A stretch of 19,670 nucleotides of DNA from Clostridia bacterium (GCA_017453335.1 JAFTKI010000106.1:1-19670), one strand, 5' to 3'. Positions 5,969-14,537 are shown, counted from the first letter of the stretch. A program made the numbers and translations. The notes: generated by a model not told the origin, from the letters alone.

Positions 5969-6724
5969 ATGCCGAGATTTTTTGTTGGAAAAGATCAGAT
6001 CGAGGGGGATCGCGTGACGATCCTTGGCGACGACGCGCACCACCTCTCCCGTGCCTTGCGTATGGCGGCGGGCGAGAGGATCACCGTGTGCGATATGGAA
6101 AATTTGGAATATGAATGCGAGCTGACCGACTTTTTGCCCGACCGCGTTTGCGCGCGCGTTCTGGAAACGCATGCGTGCGAGACCGAGCCGCCTTACCAAG
6201 CGCACGTCTATCAAGCGCTTCCCAAGGGGGAGAAGCTGGACAGCGTGATCCAGAAGGCGGTGGAATGCGGCGCCCACGCGGTCACGACCTTCGAGAGCGA
6301 GCGGTGTATCGTGCGACTGAAGGGCGAGAACGAAGGGAAAAAGGTAGAGCGCCGCCAACGCATCGCTCACGAGGCGGCAAAGCAGTGCGGGCGCGGTGTC
6401 ATTCCCGCAGTTCACCCGACCGTTTCCTTTGTATCCGCCGTCACGGAGGCGGCACGGGCGGATCTTGCGCTCTTTTGCTACGAGGGAAAGGATACCGAGC
6501 CCTTACCCGCAGTCCTGCAACGGTGGAAAGAAACCTATAATGGGGAAGGCGCTCCCACAATATCCATCCTGATCGGCAGTGAGGGCGGCTTTTCTCCTAC
6601 GGAGGCAGAGCAAGCCGTGCGGGCGGGACTGTTGCCCGTGGGTCTTGGAAAGCGCATCCTTCGCACCGAAACTGCCGCAGCGTTCGCCTTGGCGTGCCTG
6701 GTTTATGAGCTCGAGATGCGTTAA
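5969..6724 (+). CDS. rsmE: 16S rRNA (uracil1498-N3)-methyltransferase
   Basis: The product has 251 residues, typical for the RsmE family of SPOUT methyltransferases, which methylate U1498 of 16S rRNA using S-adenosylmethionine. The N-terminal PUA-like domain begins with MPRFFV and contains DDAHHLSRALRMAAGE (21-36). The SPOUT domain carries the conserved AAKQCGR (136-142), the SAM-binding IGSEGGFSPTEA (202-213) and the knot segment LGKRILRTETA (226-236). The ATG at 5969 gives the family N terminus, although GAGGAG is only 3 bases upstream; a TTG at 5954 would add five residues without a better site. In many Firmicutes this gene follows prmA; here it stands alone. Downstream, AT-rich imperfect hairpins (about 6747-6800) might terminate it but are not convincing. 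Confidence 0.95.
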   Translation: MPRFFVGKDQIEGDRVTILGDDAHHLSRALRMAAGERITVCDMENLEYECELTDFLPDRVCARVLETHACETEPPYQAHVYQALPKGEKLDSVIQKAVECGAHAVTTFESERCIVRLKGENEGKKVERRQRIAHEAAKQCGRGVIPAVHPTVSFVSAVTEAARADLALFCYEGKDTEPLPAVLQRWKETYNGEGAPTISILIGSEGGFSPTEAEQAVRAGLLPVGLGKRILRTETAAAFALACLVYELEMR

Positions 6725-6853
6725 GTCCCCAAATCCCTTGTGCCTTTTCGCTTTTTTGACGAAAAAAAGCCTTAAAAAACGCCCGTTTTTTGACATGGCA
6801 TGCACTTTGCATGAAAAAAAAGAAAATTTTTATGAAAAATATTGAAAAACCTA

Positions 6854-6882
6854 TTGAAAAATCACAAAAAATGATGTAAAAT
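6854..6882 (+). promoter_or_regulatory. Promoter of the CdaR/PucR-like regulator gene
   Basis: TTGAAA (6854-6859), a 17-base spacer and TAAAAT (6877-6882) lie in a very AT-rich stretch, giving a leader of about 50 bases to the ATG at 6938. This position also rules out a start at the TTG at 6887. Confidence 0.65.
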
Positions 6883-6937
6883 ATATTTGGTTTTTTACGA
6901 AGTGTGCCCCAAAAACGATAGAGGAGATTTGTTTTTT

Positions 6938-8023
6938 ATGTCTAACAGGTTATTTCAAGGCGTCATTCATCAGATGAAGGATGCGATCGACCGTGTCATC
7001 GGCGTTGTCGATGAGAACGGCGTGATCATCGCGTGTTCGGAACTGGTCAAGATCGGCGAGATCCGTCAGGGTGTGCGCGACGAGCTGAACTATACGAATG
7101 ACGTCATCACCAATAACGGATATACCTATCGCCCCATGACCAACGGTCCCAAAACCGATTATATCGTGTTCGTCGAGGGCGAGGATAAGATGGCGGAGAA
7201 AATGTCCAAATTTCTGGCGATCTCGCTCGGCAACATCAAGAATCTTTACGACGAGAAATACGACAAGGGCTCCTTTATCAAAAATATTATTCTGGATAAT
7301 ATCCTGCCCAGTGACATCTACATCAAGTCCAAGGAGTTGCATTTCAATACCGAGGAAATGCGCATCGTCTTCCTGATCAAGTTCTTCGGGAAAACCGATA
7401 TGCTGCCCTTTGAGATGCTGCAGAACATGTTCCCGGACAAGTCCAAGGATTACGTCATCAGCGTAGGAGAGCACGACATCGTGCTGGTCAAGGACGTCAA
7501 GCCGGGCACCGAGTCCAAGGACATTGAAAAGATCGCAACCAACATCGCGGACACGCTGTCTGCCGAGTTCTATACCAAGGTCGCGATCGGTATTTCCACG
7601 ATCGTAGAAAACATCAAGGATCTGGCGCGCGCGTATAAGGAAGCGCAGGTGGCACTTGAGGTCGGCAAGGTCTTTGAGAACGAAAAGAATATCATCAGCT
7701 ATGAAAATCTCGGCATCGGGCGTCTGATCTATCAGCTGCCCACCACGCTGTGTGAGATGTTCTTGCAGGAGGTCTTCAAGAAGGGAAGCCTCGAGTCGCT
7801 CGACCGTGAGACCCTGCAAACCATCCAGTGCTTCTTTGAGAACAACCTCAACGTGTCCGAGACCTCGCGCAAGCTCTTTGTGCACAGAAATACGCTGGTG
7901 TACCGTCTGGAAAAGATCCGCAAGCTGACGGGACTTGACCTGCGCGAATTCGAGCATGCGATCACCTTTAAGGTGGCGCTGATGGTCAAGAAGTATCTCA
8001 GCTCCAAACCCATTAAGTTCTGA
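6938..8023 (+). CDS. CdaR/PucR-family transcriptional regulator
   Basis: The product has 361 residues. The C terminus (about 292-350) is the PucR-type helix-turn-helix: FFENNLNVSETSRKLFVHRN (300-319), then TLVYRLEKIRKLTGLDL (319-335) and a closing helix FEHAITFKVALMV. The middle (about 135-255) matches the degenerate GGDEF-like domain of CdaR-type proteins, with VAIGISTIVENIKDLARAYKEAQVAL at 215-240. The N-terminal 100 residues look like a small sensor domain with VIGVVDENGVIIACSE (20-35), similar to diacid-recognition or PAS-like folds. Such proteins usually respond to a small metabolite (sugar diacid, purine intermediate), but no target genes adjoin it, so the ligand is open. GAGGAG is 11 bases before the ATG, a rather long spacing. 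Confidence 0.85.
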   Translation: MSNRLFQGVIHQMKDAIDRVIGVVDENGVIIACSELVKIGEIRQGVRDELNYTNDVITNNGYTYRPMTNGPKTDYIVFVEGEDKMAEKMSKFLAISLGNIKNLYDEKYDKGSFIKNIILDNILPSDIYIKSKELHFNTEEMRIVFLIKFFGKTDMLPFEMLQNMFPDKSKDYVISVGEHDIVLVKDVKPGTESKDIEKIATNIADTLSAEFYTKVAIGISTIVENIKDLARAYKEAQVALEVGKVFENEKNIISYENLGIGRLIYQLPTTLCEMFLQEVFKKGSLESLDRETLQTIQCFFENNLNVSETSRKLFVHRNTLVYRLEKIRKLTGLDLREFEHAITFKVALMVKKYLSSKPIKF

Positions 8024-8037
8024 CAAATGACGAAAGC

Positions 8038-8088
8038 ACAGAAAGCGGAATGCGCAACGACGCGCATTTCGCTTCTGTACTGTTTTTT
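8038..8088 (+). terminator. Intrinsic terminator of the CdaR/PucR-like gene
   Basis: An imperfect stem of about 16 bp (ACAGAA...AATGCGC pairing with GCGCATT...TTCTGT, 8038-8078) has an AACGAC loop and is followed by ACTGTTTTTT. The adjoining TGGACGC/GCGTCCA inverted repeat (8090-8120) sits against a TAAAAT (8121-8126) upstream of the S41 gene, but without a good -35. Confidence 0.75.
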
Positions 8089-8162
8089 GTGGACGCCGCA
8101 TAACCCCGTTTTCGCGTCCATAAAATAAGTAGTGATTTTTTTGTACCCGAAAGGAACTTAGC

Positions 8163-9668
8163 ATGGAAAACACGCCCAATAACGGATTCCCCTGGGAGCC
8201 ATATCCGAGTGACGAAGTCAAAAAACGGCAAAAGCCGGAGAAGCGGTGCTCCGTAACGCTGTTGGTCTCGCTTTTGTGCATCGTCATTGCGATCACGATG
8301 CTCCTGACCTATACCTTGACCTCGGAGTACGTTCGGTCAAGATATATCGACCAGATCGAGGCACAGCAAAGCAACGTCGACGCGCTTGAGCGCGATAAGG
8401 CAAGGCTGAACGCAACCATCGCGCAATTGCAGGATTCCATTGCAATGTTAGAGCAGACCATCGCCGACGGCGAGGGAAGCGAATACGATAAGCTGGAATT
8501 TCTGTCCCTCTTGTTTGAGTATTATTCCTATTATGCCGATTCCATCAACGAGGAGGAGATCCTCGATACGGTGCTCAAGGCGTACGCACAGGCAACGGGC
8601 GACAGATACGCCGAATATTACACGCAGGAGGAGTACGAATCGCTCCTGCAGGATAACGCGGGAAGCTCCGTCGGGATCGGCGTCAGCGTCGTGCAAACAG
8701 ATCTTGCGGTCAGCGGCGTCACGTATCAGGTCTATCAGGTCATTTCCATCTATAAAAACGCACCCGCCGAAAAGTCGGAGCTGCGCCTTGGCGACTATAT
8801 TTACGCGGTTAAGATTGACGGAGAATACCAAAGCATCACCGAGATCGGCTATACCGCAGCACTGAACGCCATTCGCGGCGAGGCGGGAAGTCAGGCAGAG
8901 CTGCTTACCTTCCGCGCGGACGGTGCGGAGTATCTCTCGATGGAGATCGCGATCACCCGTGCCGAGTTTGTCAAGCAGTCGGTTTCTTATAAGATCTCGC
9001 AAGCCGATCCGACCGTCGGGATCGTTCACCTGATGGAGTTCGACATGACGACCCCCACGCAATTCAAGCAGGCGGTCAGCGCTTTGCAGGCGGCAGGCGT
9101 TCAGAAGTTCGTGTTTGACGTGCGCAACAACCCGGGCGGAGATCTGCAATCCATCAAGGCGGTGCTGTCTTTCTTCTTGGAGGACGGCGACCTGATCCTG
9201 AGCGCGATCGATAAGAACGGTGTCGCGGCACAGTCTTACTATGCGGAAACCCAGACCTTTGCGGGCATGTATGCCTCCTGCAGCGTTTCCGAGGCAGAGC
9301 TTGGAATGTACCGTGATCTGGATATGGTCGTGCTTTGTAACGAGAATACGGCAAGCGCCGCCGAGGTCTTTACCTCGAGCCTGCGCGACCTGAAAAACAC
9401 CCCCGTCATCGGTGTCAAAACCTTTGGAAAGGGGATCATGCAATCCTATCTGAACCTTGCCTATTACAGCTATGGCGCGTATGACGGCTGGGTAAAGATG
9501 ACCACCTACGCCTACGTTACGGCGTCGGGCGTTCCGTACCACGATATCGGGCTTGTGCCCGACGTGGAGGTTGCGCTGTCCGAGGAAGCAAAGACGTATA
9601 ACATTTACGTTCTGCCCGAGGAGCTGGATGACCAGCTATTGTCGGCGATCGCGGAAGTCAATCGGTAA
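8163..9668 (+). CDS. Membrane-anchored S41-family (C-terminal processing) protease
   Basis: The product has 501 residues. A cytoplasmic N terminus is followed by one membrane anchor (about 31-52), a coiled coil (about 62-102, leucine/isoleucine heptads with QLQDSIAMLEQTI), a PDZ-like domain (about 165-265) and the S41 peptidase domain. The catalytic dyad is visible: Ser398 in NENTASAAE (393-401) and Lys423 in KTFGKG (419-424), with RNNPGGDLQS (321-330) completing the core. The protease should act outside the membrane on protein tails, perhaps in envelope maintenance. An AAAGGAA site precedes the ATG. It is followed after 30 bases by greA, so the two are probably cotranscribed. The substrate is unknown. 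I leave out a symbol because ctpA/ctpB cannot be told apart here. Confidence 0.92.
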   Translation: MENTPNNGFPWEPYPSDEVKKRQKPEKRCSVTLLVSLLCIVIAITMLLTYTLTSEYVRSRYIDQIEAQQSNVDALERDKARLNATIAQLQDSIAMLEQTIADGEGSEYDKLEFLSLLFEYYSYYADSINEEEILDTVLKAYAQATGDRYAEYYTQEEYESLLQDNAGSSVGIGVSVVQTDLAVSGVTYQVYQVISIYKNAPAEKSELRLGDYIYAVKIDGEYQSITEIGYTAALNAIRGEAGSQAELLTFRADGAEYLSMEIAITRAEFVKQSVSYKISQADPTVGIVHLMEFDMTTPTQFKQAVSALQAAGVQKFVFDVRNNPGGDLQSIKAVLSFFLEDGDLILSAIDKNGVAAQSYYAETQTFAGMYASCSVSEAELGMYRDLDMVVLCNENTASAAEVFTSSLRDLKNTPVIGVKTFGKGIMQSYLNLAYYSYGAYDGWVKMTTYAYVTASGVPYHDIGLVPDVEVALSEEAKTYNIYVLPEELDDQLLSAIAEVNR

Positions 9669-9698
9669 TTTATTTTTTCATTATAAGGAGATAGAATC

Positions 9699-10187
9699 AT
9701 GTCTAAGGGAAAACAAATGCTTTATACCCAACAGGGATATCAGGAGCTGGTCGACGAGCTGCATCGCCGCACACACGAGGAAAGAGAAAAGATCAAGAAT
9801 GATATCGCGGTCGCTCGTTCCTTCGGAGACCTGTCCGAGAACTCGGAGTACGATGAGGCAAGAAACGATCAGGCAAAGAACGAGGCTCGCATCAAGGAGC
9901 TGGAGGAGCTGATTGAAAACGCGGTGATCCTGGATGAATCCAATATCGATTCCAGCGTTGTAAGCCTTGGCTCTGCCGTAAAGGTGCTGAATCTGGATAT
10001 GAACGCCGAATTCACTTATGATCTCGTCGGCTCTAACGAGGCAAACCCGATGGAGGGGAAGATCTCGGATCAGTCTCCGATCGGCGCGGCTTTGATTGGT
10101 AAGAAGTCGGGCGACGAGGTGGCTGTTGAGGTTCCGAACGGTACCGTTCGCCTCAAGGTGCTGGAGGTTGCCAGAACACAGGCGTAA
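9699..10187 (+). CDS. greA: Transcription elongation factor GreA
   Basis: The product has 162 residues. GreA enters the secondary channel of RNA polymerase and stimulates cleavage of backtracked transcripts. The N-terminal coiled coil (about 12-78) carries the acidic tip GDLSENSEYDEAR at 43-55, with D44 and E47 as the catalytic acidic pair. The C-terminal FKBP-like domain ends in VRLKVLEVARTQA, with SPIGAALIGKKSGDEVAVE inside it. AAGGAGA lies 8 to 9 bases before the ATG, and a clear terminator follows at 10215-10243. In many Clostridia greA sits with lysS; here it follows the S41 protease instead. Confidence 0.97.
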   Translation: MSKGKQMLYTQQGYQELVDELHRRTHEEREKIKNDIAVARSFGDLSENSEYDEARNDQAKNEARIKELEELIENAVILDESNIDSSVVSLGSAVKVLNLDMNAEFTYDLVGSNEANPMEGKISDQSPIGAALIGKKSGDEVAVEVPNGTVRLKVLEVARTQA

Positions 10188-10214
10188 ATCGCGTTTCGCG
10201 ATAGACTTCAAAAC

Positions 10215-10243
10215 GGGGTGTCGGACTGCGGCACCCCTTTTTT
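10215..10243 (+). terminator. Intrinsic terminator after greA
   Basis: GGGGTGTCG pairs with CGGCACCCC (one G-U) around a GACTG loop and runs into TTTTTT. A smaller perfect hairpin (ATCGCG TTT CGCGAT, 10188-10202) precedes it. The U tract ends 15 bases before the next ATG, so the next gene either has read-through expression or a promoter inside greA. Confidence 0.9.
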
Positions 10244-10258
10244 GCAAAGGAGAAGACG

Positions 10259-11014
10259 ATGGCAAAGGAAGAGATGGATGCAAGAGAAGAAAAGGAAGCG
10301 GCGGGGAAGATCGTCGTCAAAAGTCCTTTTCTCAAATGGCTGGATAATTTTTGGTATCACCATAAATGGGGCGTGATCATCGGCGCGCTGTTTTTGCTGA
10401 CCTTTATCGTGTGCTTCGCCCAGTGTGCAAGCCGCGATCTTTCCGACGTGTACGTCACCTTCGCGGGCGGTGCCTCGCTTGACGAGGAGGCACAGGCAGA
10501 TTTCGAGGAGGTGCTCAACAGCGTAGCGAAAAAGACCGACGAAACGAAGGATGTCAAGGTTGGCATTTCAAGCCATCTTTATTACTCTGCAGAAGAATTG
10601 GACGCACAATTCACCGATGAAAAAACAGGTGAGGTAAACAAAGGCGACCACAGTTATACGAACGCCGTAAAATATAATGCGGATCGGCTCGGAAACGTGA
10701 AATCGTATTTTGAAACGGGTGAGTGTGCCGTTTGGTTCTTGAGTGAAGCTGCATACAATGATTTGATGCTTACGAAAAATGATTTTGCGGCATCGCTCAA
10801 ATCTTCTCTCGGTTACATTCCCGACGGCGCATACGACGAATACGCCGTCTATCTGGTCGAAACCGAGTTTTATGAATACTATCAGGATAAGCTGAAGGCA
10901 CTGCCCGAGGATACGCTTATCGTGTTGACAATCCCGTTGCTGTATTCCAATGAAAAAACATATGAGCAGAGCAAGGCGCTCTACCGCGCGATTTTGAATT
11001 TCGAGGCACCGTAA
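10259..11014 (+). CDS. Single-span membrane protein with an extracellular domain, function unknown
   Basis: The product has 251 residues. A charged N-terminal tail (1-25), an aromatic patch FWYHHKW (31-37) and one membrane helix (about 38-55) are followed by an extracellular domain of about 195 residues with no family I can name. FWYHxKW just before a helix is a feature I associate with uncharacterised Clostridia membrane proteins. CFAQC at 52-56 ends the helix but is not a convincing lipobox. AGGAG precedes the ATG by a normal distance; an in-frame ATG at 10274 is a possible alternative. The gene lies 74 bases before the MBOAT gene on the same strand and may be cotranscribed with it. I infer an envelope role from location only. 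Confidence 0.75.
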   Translation: MAKEEMDAREEKEAAGKIVVKSPFLKWLDNFWYHHKWGVIIGALFLLTFIVCFAQCASRDLSDVYVTFAGGASLDEEAQADFEEVLNSVAKKTDETKDVKVGISSHLYYSAEELDAQFTDEKTGEVNKGDHSYTNAVKYNADRLGNVKSYFETGECAVWFLSEAAYNDLMLTKNDFAASLKSSLGYIPDGAYDEYAVYLVETEFYEYYQDKLKALPEDTLIVLTIPLLYSNEKTYEQSKALYRAILNFEAP

Positions 11015-11088
11015 CAGCTTTGCGGTATGGAAAACGCGAAAAATGCCGATACTGTATCCAATGATGTCGATTGGAGAGGTATTGAAGA

Positions 11089-12498
11089 ATGGTGTTTTCC
11101 TCCCTGATTTTCCTGTTTGCCTTTTTACCCGTAACACTGGCGCTTTACTATTTGGCAAGGCGGCGGTGGCGGAATACGGTTCTGTTTCTGACCAGTCTGT
11201 TTTTTTACGCCTGGGGAGAACCGATCTATAGCTTGCTGATGCTCCTGTCGCTGACGTTGGCGTTCGCGCTGGGCTTTCCGATCGCGAAATATCGCGAAAG
11301 CGCGCCCGCGCGTGCCAAGGGCTTTGCGGCTTTGTCCGTGTGCGTCAGCTTGTCCTTTTTGCTCTTTTTTAAGTATTACAATTTTTTCGCGGAGAACCTC
11401 TCGCGTTTGCCGCTGGTGCGGATTCCAACACTTGCTGGACTGGTTCTGCCGATCGGGATCTCCTTTTACACCTTTCAGATCATTTCCTACACCGTGGACG
11501 TTCTGCGCGGCGATTGCGTTCTGCAACGCAATTATATTTCGTTCGGTACCTACGTTACGCTCTTTCCACAGCTGATCGCAGGCCCGATCGTGCGCTATCA
11601 CGACGTGGATATGCAGCTGAGTGACCGCACCGAAACGGTGGGGGGATTTGCAGACGGCGTCCTGCGCTTTTCGGTGGGGCTTGGAAAGAAGGTCTTGATC
11701 GGGGATGCGTTGGCGGCGGGGTACGTTTATTTTCGGGAGCTGGCGACGTTGACTCCCACGGTTGCGGGCGGTTGGCTGACGCTGATCCTGTACTCCTTGC
11801 ATCTCTACTATGATTTTTCTGGATATTCGGATATGGCGATCGGGCTTGGACGGATGTTCGGCTTTCATTTTCCCGAAAACTTCCGATATCCTTACGTTTC
11901 GCAAAGCATAACCGAATTCTGGCGTCGCTGGCATATTTCGTTGTCCACGTGGTTTCGGGAATACGTTTATATTCCGCTGGGCGGAAATCGGCGCGGAGCG
12001 CTCGTGCGCTACCGCAATCTTGCAATCGTCTGGCTGCTGACGGGCTTTTGGCACGGCGCCAACTGGAATTTCCTTTTGTGGGGCGCGTATTTTGCCATCC
12101 TGCTGATTCTGGAGAAAATGATCCTTTTGCGCGTTTTGAGGCGCGTCCCCCGTCCGCTTCGGCACGCGTATGCGATCCTGTTGATCCTGATCGGCTTTCT
12201 CATTTTTTCTTATACCAACCCCTACGCGGGACTGAGATGCCTGCAAAGCCTTGTGGGCGTTGGAACGGTTGCGTTTTCCACTGCCACCGTCCGCTATCAG
12301 CTCCTGCGTCTTGTGCCGCTCCTTCTGATCGGTGCAGTGGGTGCAACGCCGCTTCCGAGGCTCTTTGCCGAGAGAGTGCGCGAAAAGCATCCGCGCATGA
12401 TGCGCCTCGCCCTGCCGTTTTGCGCCATGCTTCTCTTCCTGTGCGTTTCCTATCTGGTCGACTCTGCGTTCAGTCCCTTTGAGTACACGCAGTTTTGA
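11089..12498 (+). CDS. MBOAT-family O-acyltransferase (AlgI/PatA-like)
   Basis: The product has 469 residues and about ten to twelve membrane segments. Family signatures are LPIGISFYTFQIISYTVDVLRG (120-141), QLIAGPIVRYHD (161-172), YDFSGYSDMAIGLG (241-254), FWRRWHISLSTWFREYVYIPLGG (278-299 area; H282) and GFWHGANW at 319-326, where H322 is the expected catalytic histidine. These proteins move acyl groups, mostly acetyl, across the membrane to an exported polymer such as teichoic acid, exopolysaccharide or peptidoglycan. The next gene encodes the DHHW-type partner that usually completes the transfer outside. GAGG lies 9 bases before the ATG. The acceptor polymer is unknown; no glycosyltransferase genes are nearby. 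Confidence 0.95.
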   Translation: MVFSSLIFLFAFLPVTLALYYLARRRWRNTVLFLTSLFFYAWGEPIYSLLMLLSLTLAFALGFPIAKYRESAPARAKGFAALSVCVSLSFLLFFKYYNFFAENLSRLPLVRIPTLAGLVLPIGISFYTFQIISYTVDVLRGDCVLQRNYISFGTYVTLFPQLIAGPIVRYHDVDMQLSDRTETVGGFADGVLRFSVGLGKKVLIGDALAAGYVYFRELATLTPTVAGGWLTLILYSLHLYYDFSGYSDMAIGLGRMFGFHFPENFRYPYVSQSITEFWRRWHISLSTWFREYVYIPLGGNRRGALVRYRNLAIVWLLTGFWHGANWNFLLWGAYFAILLILEKMILLRVLRRVPRPLRHAYAILLILIGFLIFSYTNPYAGLRCLQSLVGVGTVAFSTATVRYQLLRLVPLLLIGAVGATPLPRLFAERVREKHPRMMRLALPFCAMLLFLCVSYLVDSAFSPFEYTQF

Positions 12499-12512
12499 AG
12501 GGAGGGGAAGAG

Positions 12513-13685
12513 ATGAAACAAAGGAATCAACTGGCGCTGACGCTCTTTTTCGTCGGCTTTCTCGCACTTGGCGCGCTTCTGTTCTGGTGCTTTCCTGACA
12601 AGCCCTTTTCCGAAACGGAAAAGCGCGGCTTGCAGGAAATGCCGTCTCTGACGCGCGAGCGTTGGCTCTCGGGCGAATTTTCTTCGCAGATGAACGATTA
12701 TTTCGCGGATCAGTTTCCCATGCGTGACGCGCTCGTGGCACTCAAGGGCGCTTGCGAGATCGCAAGCGGGAAGGGGGAGAATAACGGCATCCTCCTTGGA
12801 AAGAACGGACAGCTTGCCAAGCGTCTTTTTTCCGTGCGTCTTGCAAACGGTACGCAGTGTGACGATATGGATGCCTATGACCGCGCGCATATCGACGGCG
12901 CGATCGAGGGGATCCTGCGCGCGAATGAGAAGCTGCGCGTTCCGTTCGTGGCGCTGCTTCCGCCTCGCACGCTGGACGTGGCATCCGCCGCGTTCCGCTA
13001 TCCCGCCGCATACAGCGACGCCTTGGCAGAGCAATTACGAACGGGCTTGAAGGGGAAGGTCACGTATCTCGACCTTTTGCCGACCTATCGCGAGCGTTAT
13101 GAAAACGGTGAGGATGTGTATTATAAAACCGACCACCACTGGACGACGCGTGGAGCTTATTATGCATATACCGAGATCCTGCGCGCGTTTGATATGGAGA
13201 CGGAGATCCTCCCCGAAGACGCTTTTTCGAAGCAGATCGCTACCGACCGCTTTTTCGGTACGTTTTGGGCGGCGGGCGGTATGCGCTGGGTCGACCCCGA
13301 CCGATTGGAGCTGTGGTACTATGGCAACGAATCCTCGTTTTCCGTGTGCGCGGACGGCGTGATTCTCCCATCGCTTTACAGCGAGCGGTATCTGCAAACG
13401 GGAGACCCGTATGCGGTCTTTCTGGACGGTACGCACGATGTCGTTACCGTCACGCACAAGGAACAGTCGCGCCCGACGCTTCTGATTTTGAAGGACAGCT
13501 TCGCAAACGCGTTGGCACCGTTTTTGGCACAGCACTTCGATCTGGTTCTGCTCAATCTTTCCTCGGCACGCACCGATTATACCGATCTTTCTGCTCTGTC
13601 ACAGGAGTACGGCGCGGATGCGGTGCTGTTGGTTTATACGCTTGGCAATGTGATCAATACCGATCGGTTGAATCGGTTGCAATAG
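12513..13685 (+). CDS. DHHW-family protein, extracellular partner of the MBOAT acyltransferase
   Basis: The product has 390 residues. An N-terminal membrane anchor (about 7-26) precedes an extracellular domain with FSETEKRGLQEMP (32-44), DYFADQFPMRD (62-72), the diagnostic YKTDHHWTTRGAY at 204-216 (DHHW at 207-210) and ILKDSFANALAP at 325-336, whose S329 would be the nucleophile of an SGNH-like acetyltransferase. AlgX/AlgJ proteins use the same architecture to place acetyl groups supplied by MBOAT. The gene starts 14 bases after the MBOAT stop with GGGAGGGG in between; a TTG at 12495 inside the overlap is a poorer start. DHHW to the next gene is only 9 bases. The substrate is unknown. Confidence 0.92.
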   Translation: MKQRNQLALTLFFVGFLALGALLFWCFPDKPFSETEKRGLQEMPSLTRERWLSGEFSSQMNDYFADQFPMRDALVALKGACEIASGKGENNGILLGKNGQLAKRLFSVRLANGTQCDDMDAYDRAHIDGAIEGILRANEKLRVPFVALLPPRTLDVASAAFRYPAAYSDALAEQLRTGLKGKVTYLDLLPTYRERYENGEDVYYKTDHHWTTRGAYYAYTEILRAFDMETEILPEDAFSKQIATDRFFGTFWAAGGMRWVDPDRLELWYYGNESSFSVCADGVILPSLYSERYLQTGDPYAVFLDGTHDVVTVTHKEQSRPTLLILKDSFANALAPFLAQHFDLVLLNLSSARTDYTDLSALSQEYGADAVLLVYTLGNVINTDRLNRLQ

Positions 13686-13694
13686 GAGGTTCAT

Positions 13695-14429
13695 ATGAAA
13701 CGAAAAAAGCTTCTGACAATTATCGGCATCACGGTTGCGGCACTGCTGCTCGGGGCCGTATTGGTCGGTGTTCTCAACGCACTGGTGGCGGGCGGCTCGT
13801 GGAATTTCGGCTGGACGGATTACCGCTATGACGAATCGGGCTATCAGATCGGAGACGGAAGCGTCAACGCCACGGAGCTCTCCGAGATCGACGTGGATTG
13901 GATCGACGGCGAGGTGCGGATCGTTCTGTGCCAGGATGCCTGCGTTTCCCTGAGCGAGAGCAGCGAGAAGAGCCTTTCCGAGGATAGCCTTTTGCGCTAC
14001 CGCATCAGCGAGGACGGCAAGCGTCTGTCGGTGAAATACCGCAAATCCTCGTGGTATTTCGGCAACTCCAAGAACAAGGAAAAAACGCTGATCCTGCGCA
14101 TCCCCGAGCACATGATCGAAAGTGGGCAGTTGAAAAAGCTGAAGATCAAGGGCATTTCCGCAAACGTGACGGTCGACGGAACTCCGTTCATGGAGAACGG
14201 TTCCGTTCGCTTTGCTCCGGAGCAAATTTCCGTGGAAACCAAAACGGGAAATATTAAGTTGATTCTGCCTCGCGATGCCTCCTTTGCGCTTAAATTCGAT
14301 TCCAAAAAGGACCTCAAGCCCACTGTGGATTTTTCCTATCAGCGGCAGAACGGGCAGTATATCTGCGGCGAGGGAAGCATGAAGATCAATATCACCTCAA
14401 AGTCGGGCAAGCTGCTTGTGACGCATTGA
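13695..14429 (+). CDS. Membrane-anchored DUF4097-like beta-strand protein
   Basis: The product has 244 residues. MKRKKLL plus a hydrophobic stretch (6-31) forms an anchor or uncleaved signal; the rest is made of short repeating strands such as ELSEIDVDWIDGEVRIV (61-77), KRLSVKYR (109-116), KLKIKGISANVTVDG (148-162) and QISVETKTGNIKLI (177-190). This pattern is that of DUF4097/DUF4098-type adhesin-like folds, often linked to envelope-stress or two-component loci; the biochemical role is not known. AGGAGG 5 bases before the ATG is an excellent binding site. It is the third gene of the MBOAT-DHHW run, so it may recognise or report on the modified surface polymer (inference). No clear terminator follows. 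Confidence 0.7.
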   Translation: MKRKKLLTIIGITVAALLLGAVLVGVLNALVAGGSWNFGWTDYRYDESGYQIGDGSVNATELSEIDVDWIDGEVRIVLCQDACVSLSESSEKSLSEDSLLRYRISEDGKRLSVKYRKSSWYFGNSKNKEKTLILRIPEHMIESGQLKKLKIKGISANVTVDGTPFMENGSVRFAPEQISVETKTGNIKLILPRDASFALKFDSKKDLKPTVDFSYQRQNGQYICGEGSMKINITSKSGKLLVTH

Positions 14430-14492
14430 CCGAAAAGGATAATTTTTTGCTACCGTGGCATAAGAATTTGCTTTTCAAGCGGCGATTCCCTT

Positions 14493-14501
14493 TGGTATAA
14501 T
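14493..14501 (+). promoter_or_regulatory. Extended -10 promoter of the beta-helix gene
   Basis: TGGTATAAT is a perfect extended -10; the hexamer 17 bases upstream (TTTCAA, 14473-14478) is poor. TTTCAAGC occurs both there and at 14511-14518, the second inside the palindrome TCAAGCTTGA, which could be an operator. Transcription would begin near 14508, 30 bases before the ATG. Confidence 0.5.
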
Positions 14502-14537
14502 AAAATCACATTTCAAGCTTGAGGGGAGGGAATCGAT

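Noticed and set aside
6740..6805. Possible terminator after rsmE
   Set aside because: The candidate stems (GCTTTTTT/AAAAAAGC and AAAAAAC/GTTTTTT) are nearly pure A-T, so I do not list them as a supported terminator.
6950..8296. Open frame of 448 codons on the minus strand opposite the CdaR/PucR-like gene
   Set aside because: It is an antisense shadow with no binding site; its translation shows no domain, and it would run through the S41 promoter region and the terminator at 8038-8088.
8448..9542. Open frame of 364 codons on the minus strand opposite the S41 protease gene
   Set aside because: It is fully antisense to a gene with an intact catalytic dyad, and no promoter or binding site is seen.
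11125..12741. Open frame of 538 codons on the minus strand opposite the MBOAT and DHHW genes
   Set aside because: It crosses two well-supported genes, is strongly R/K/Q-rich as expected from reading a hydrophobic gene backward, and has no plausible start.
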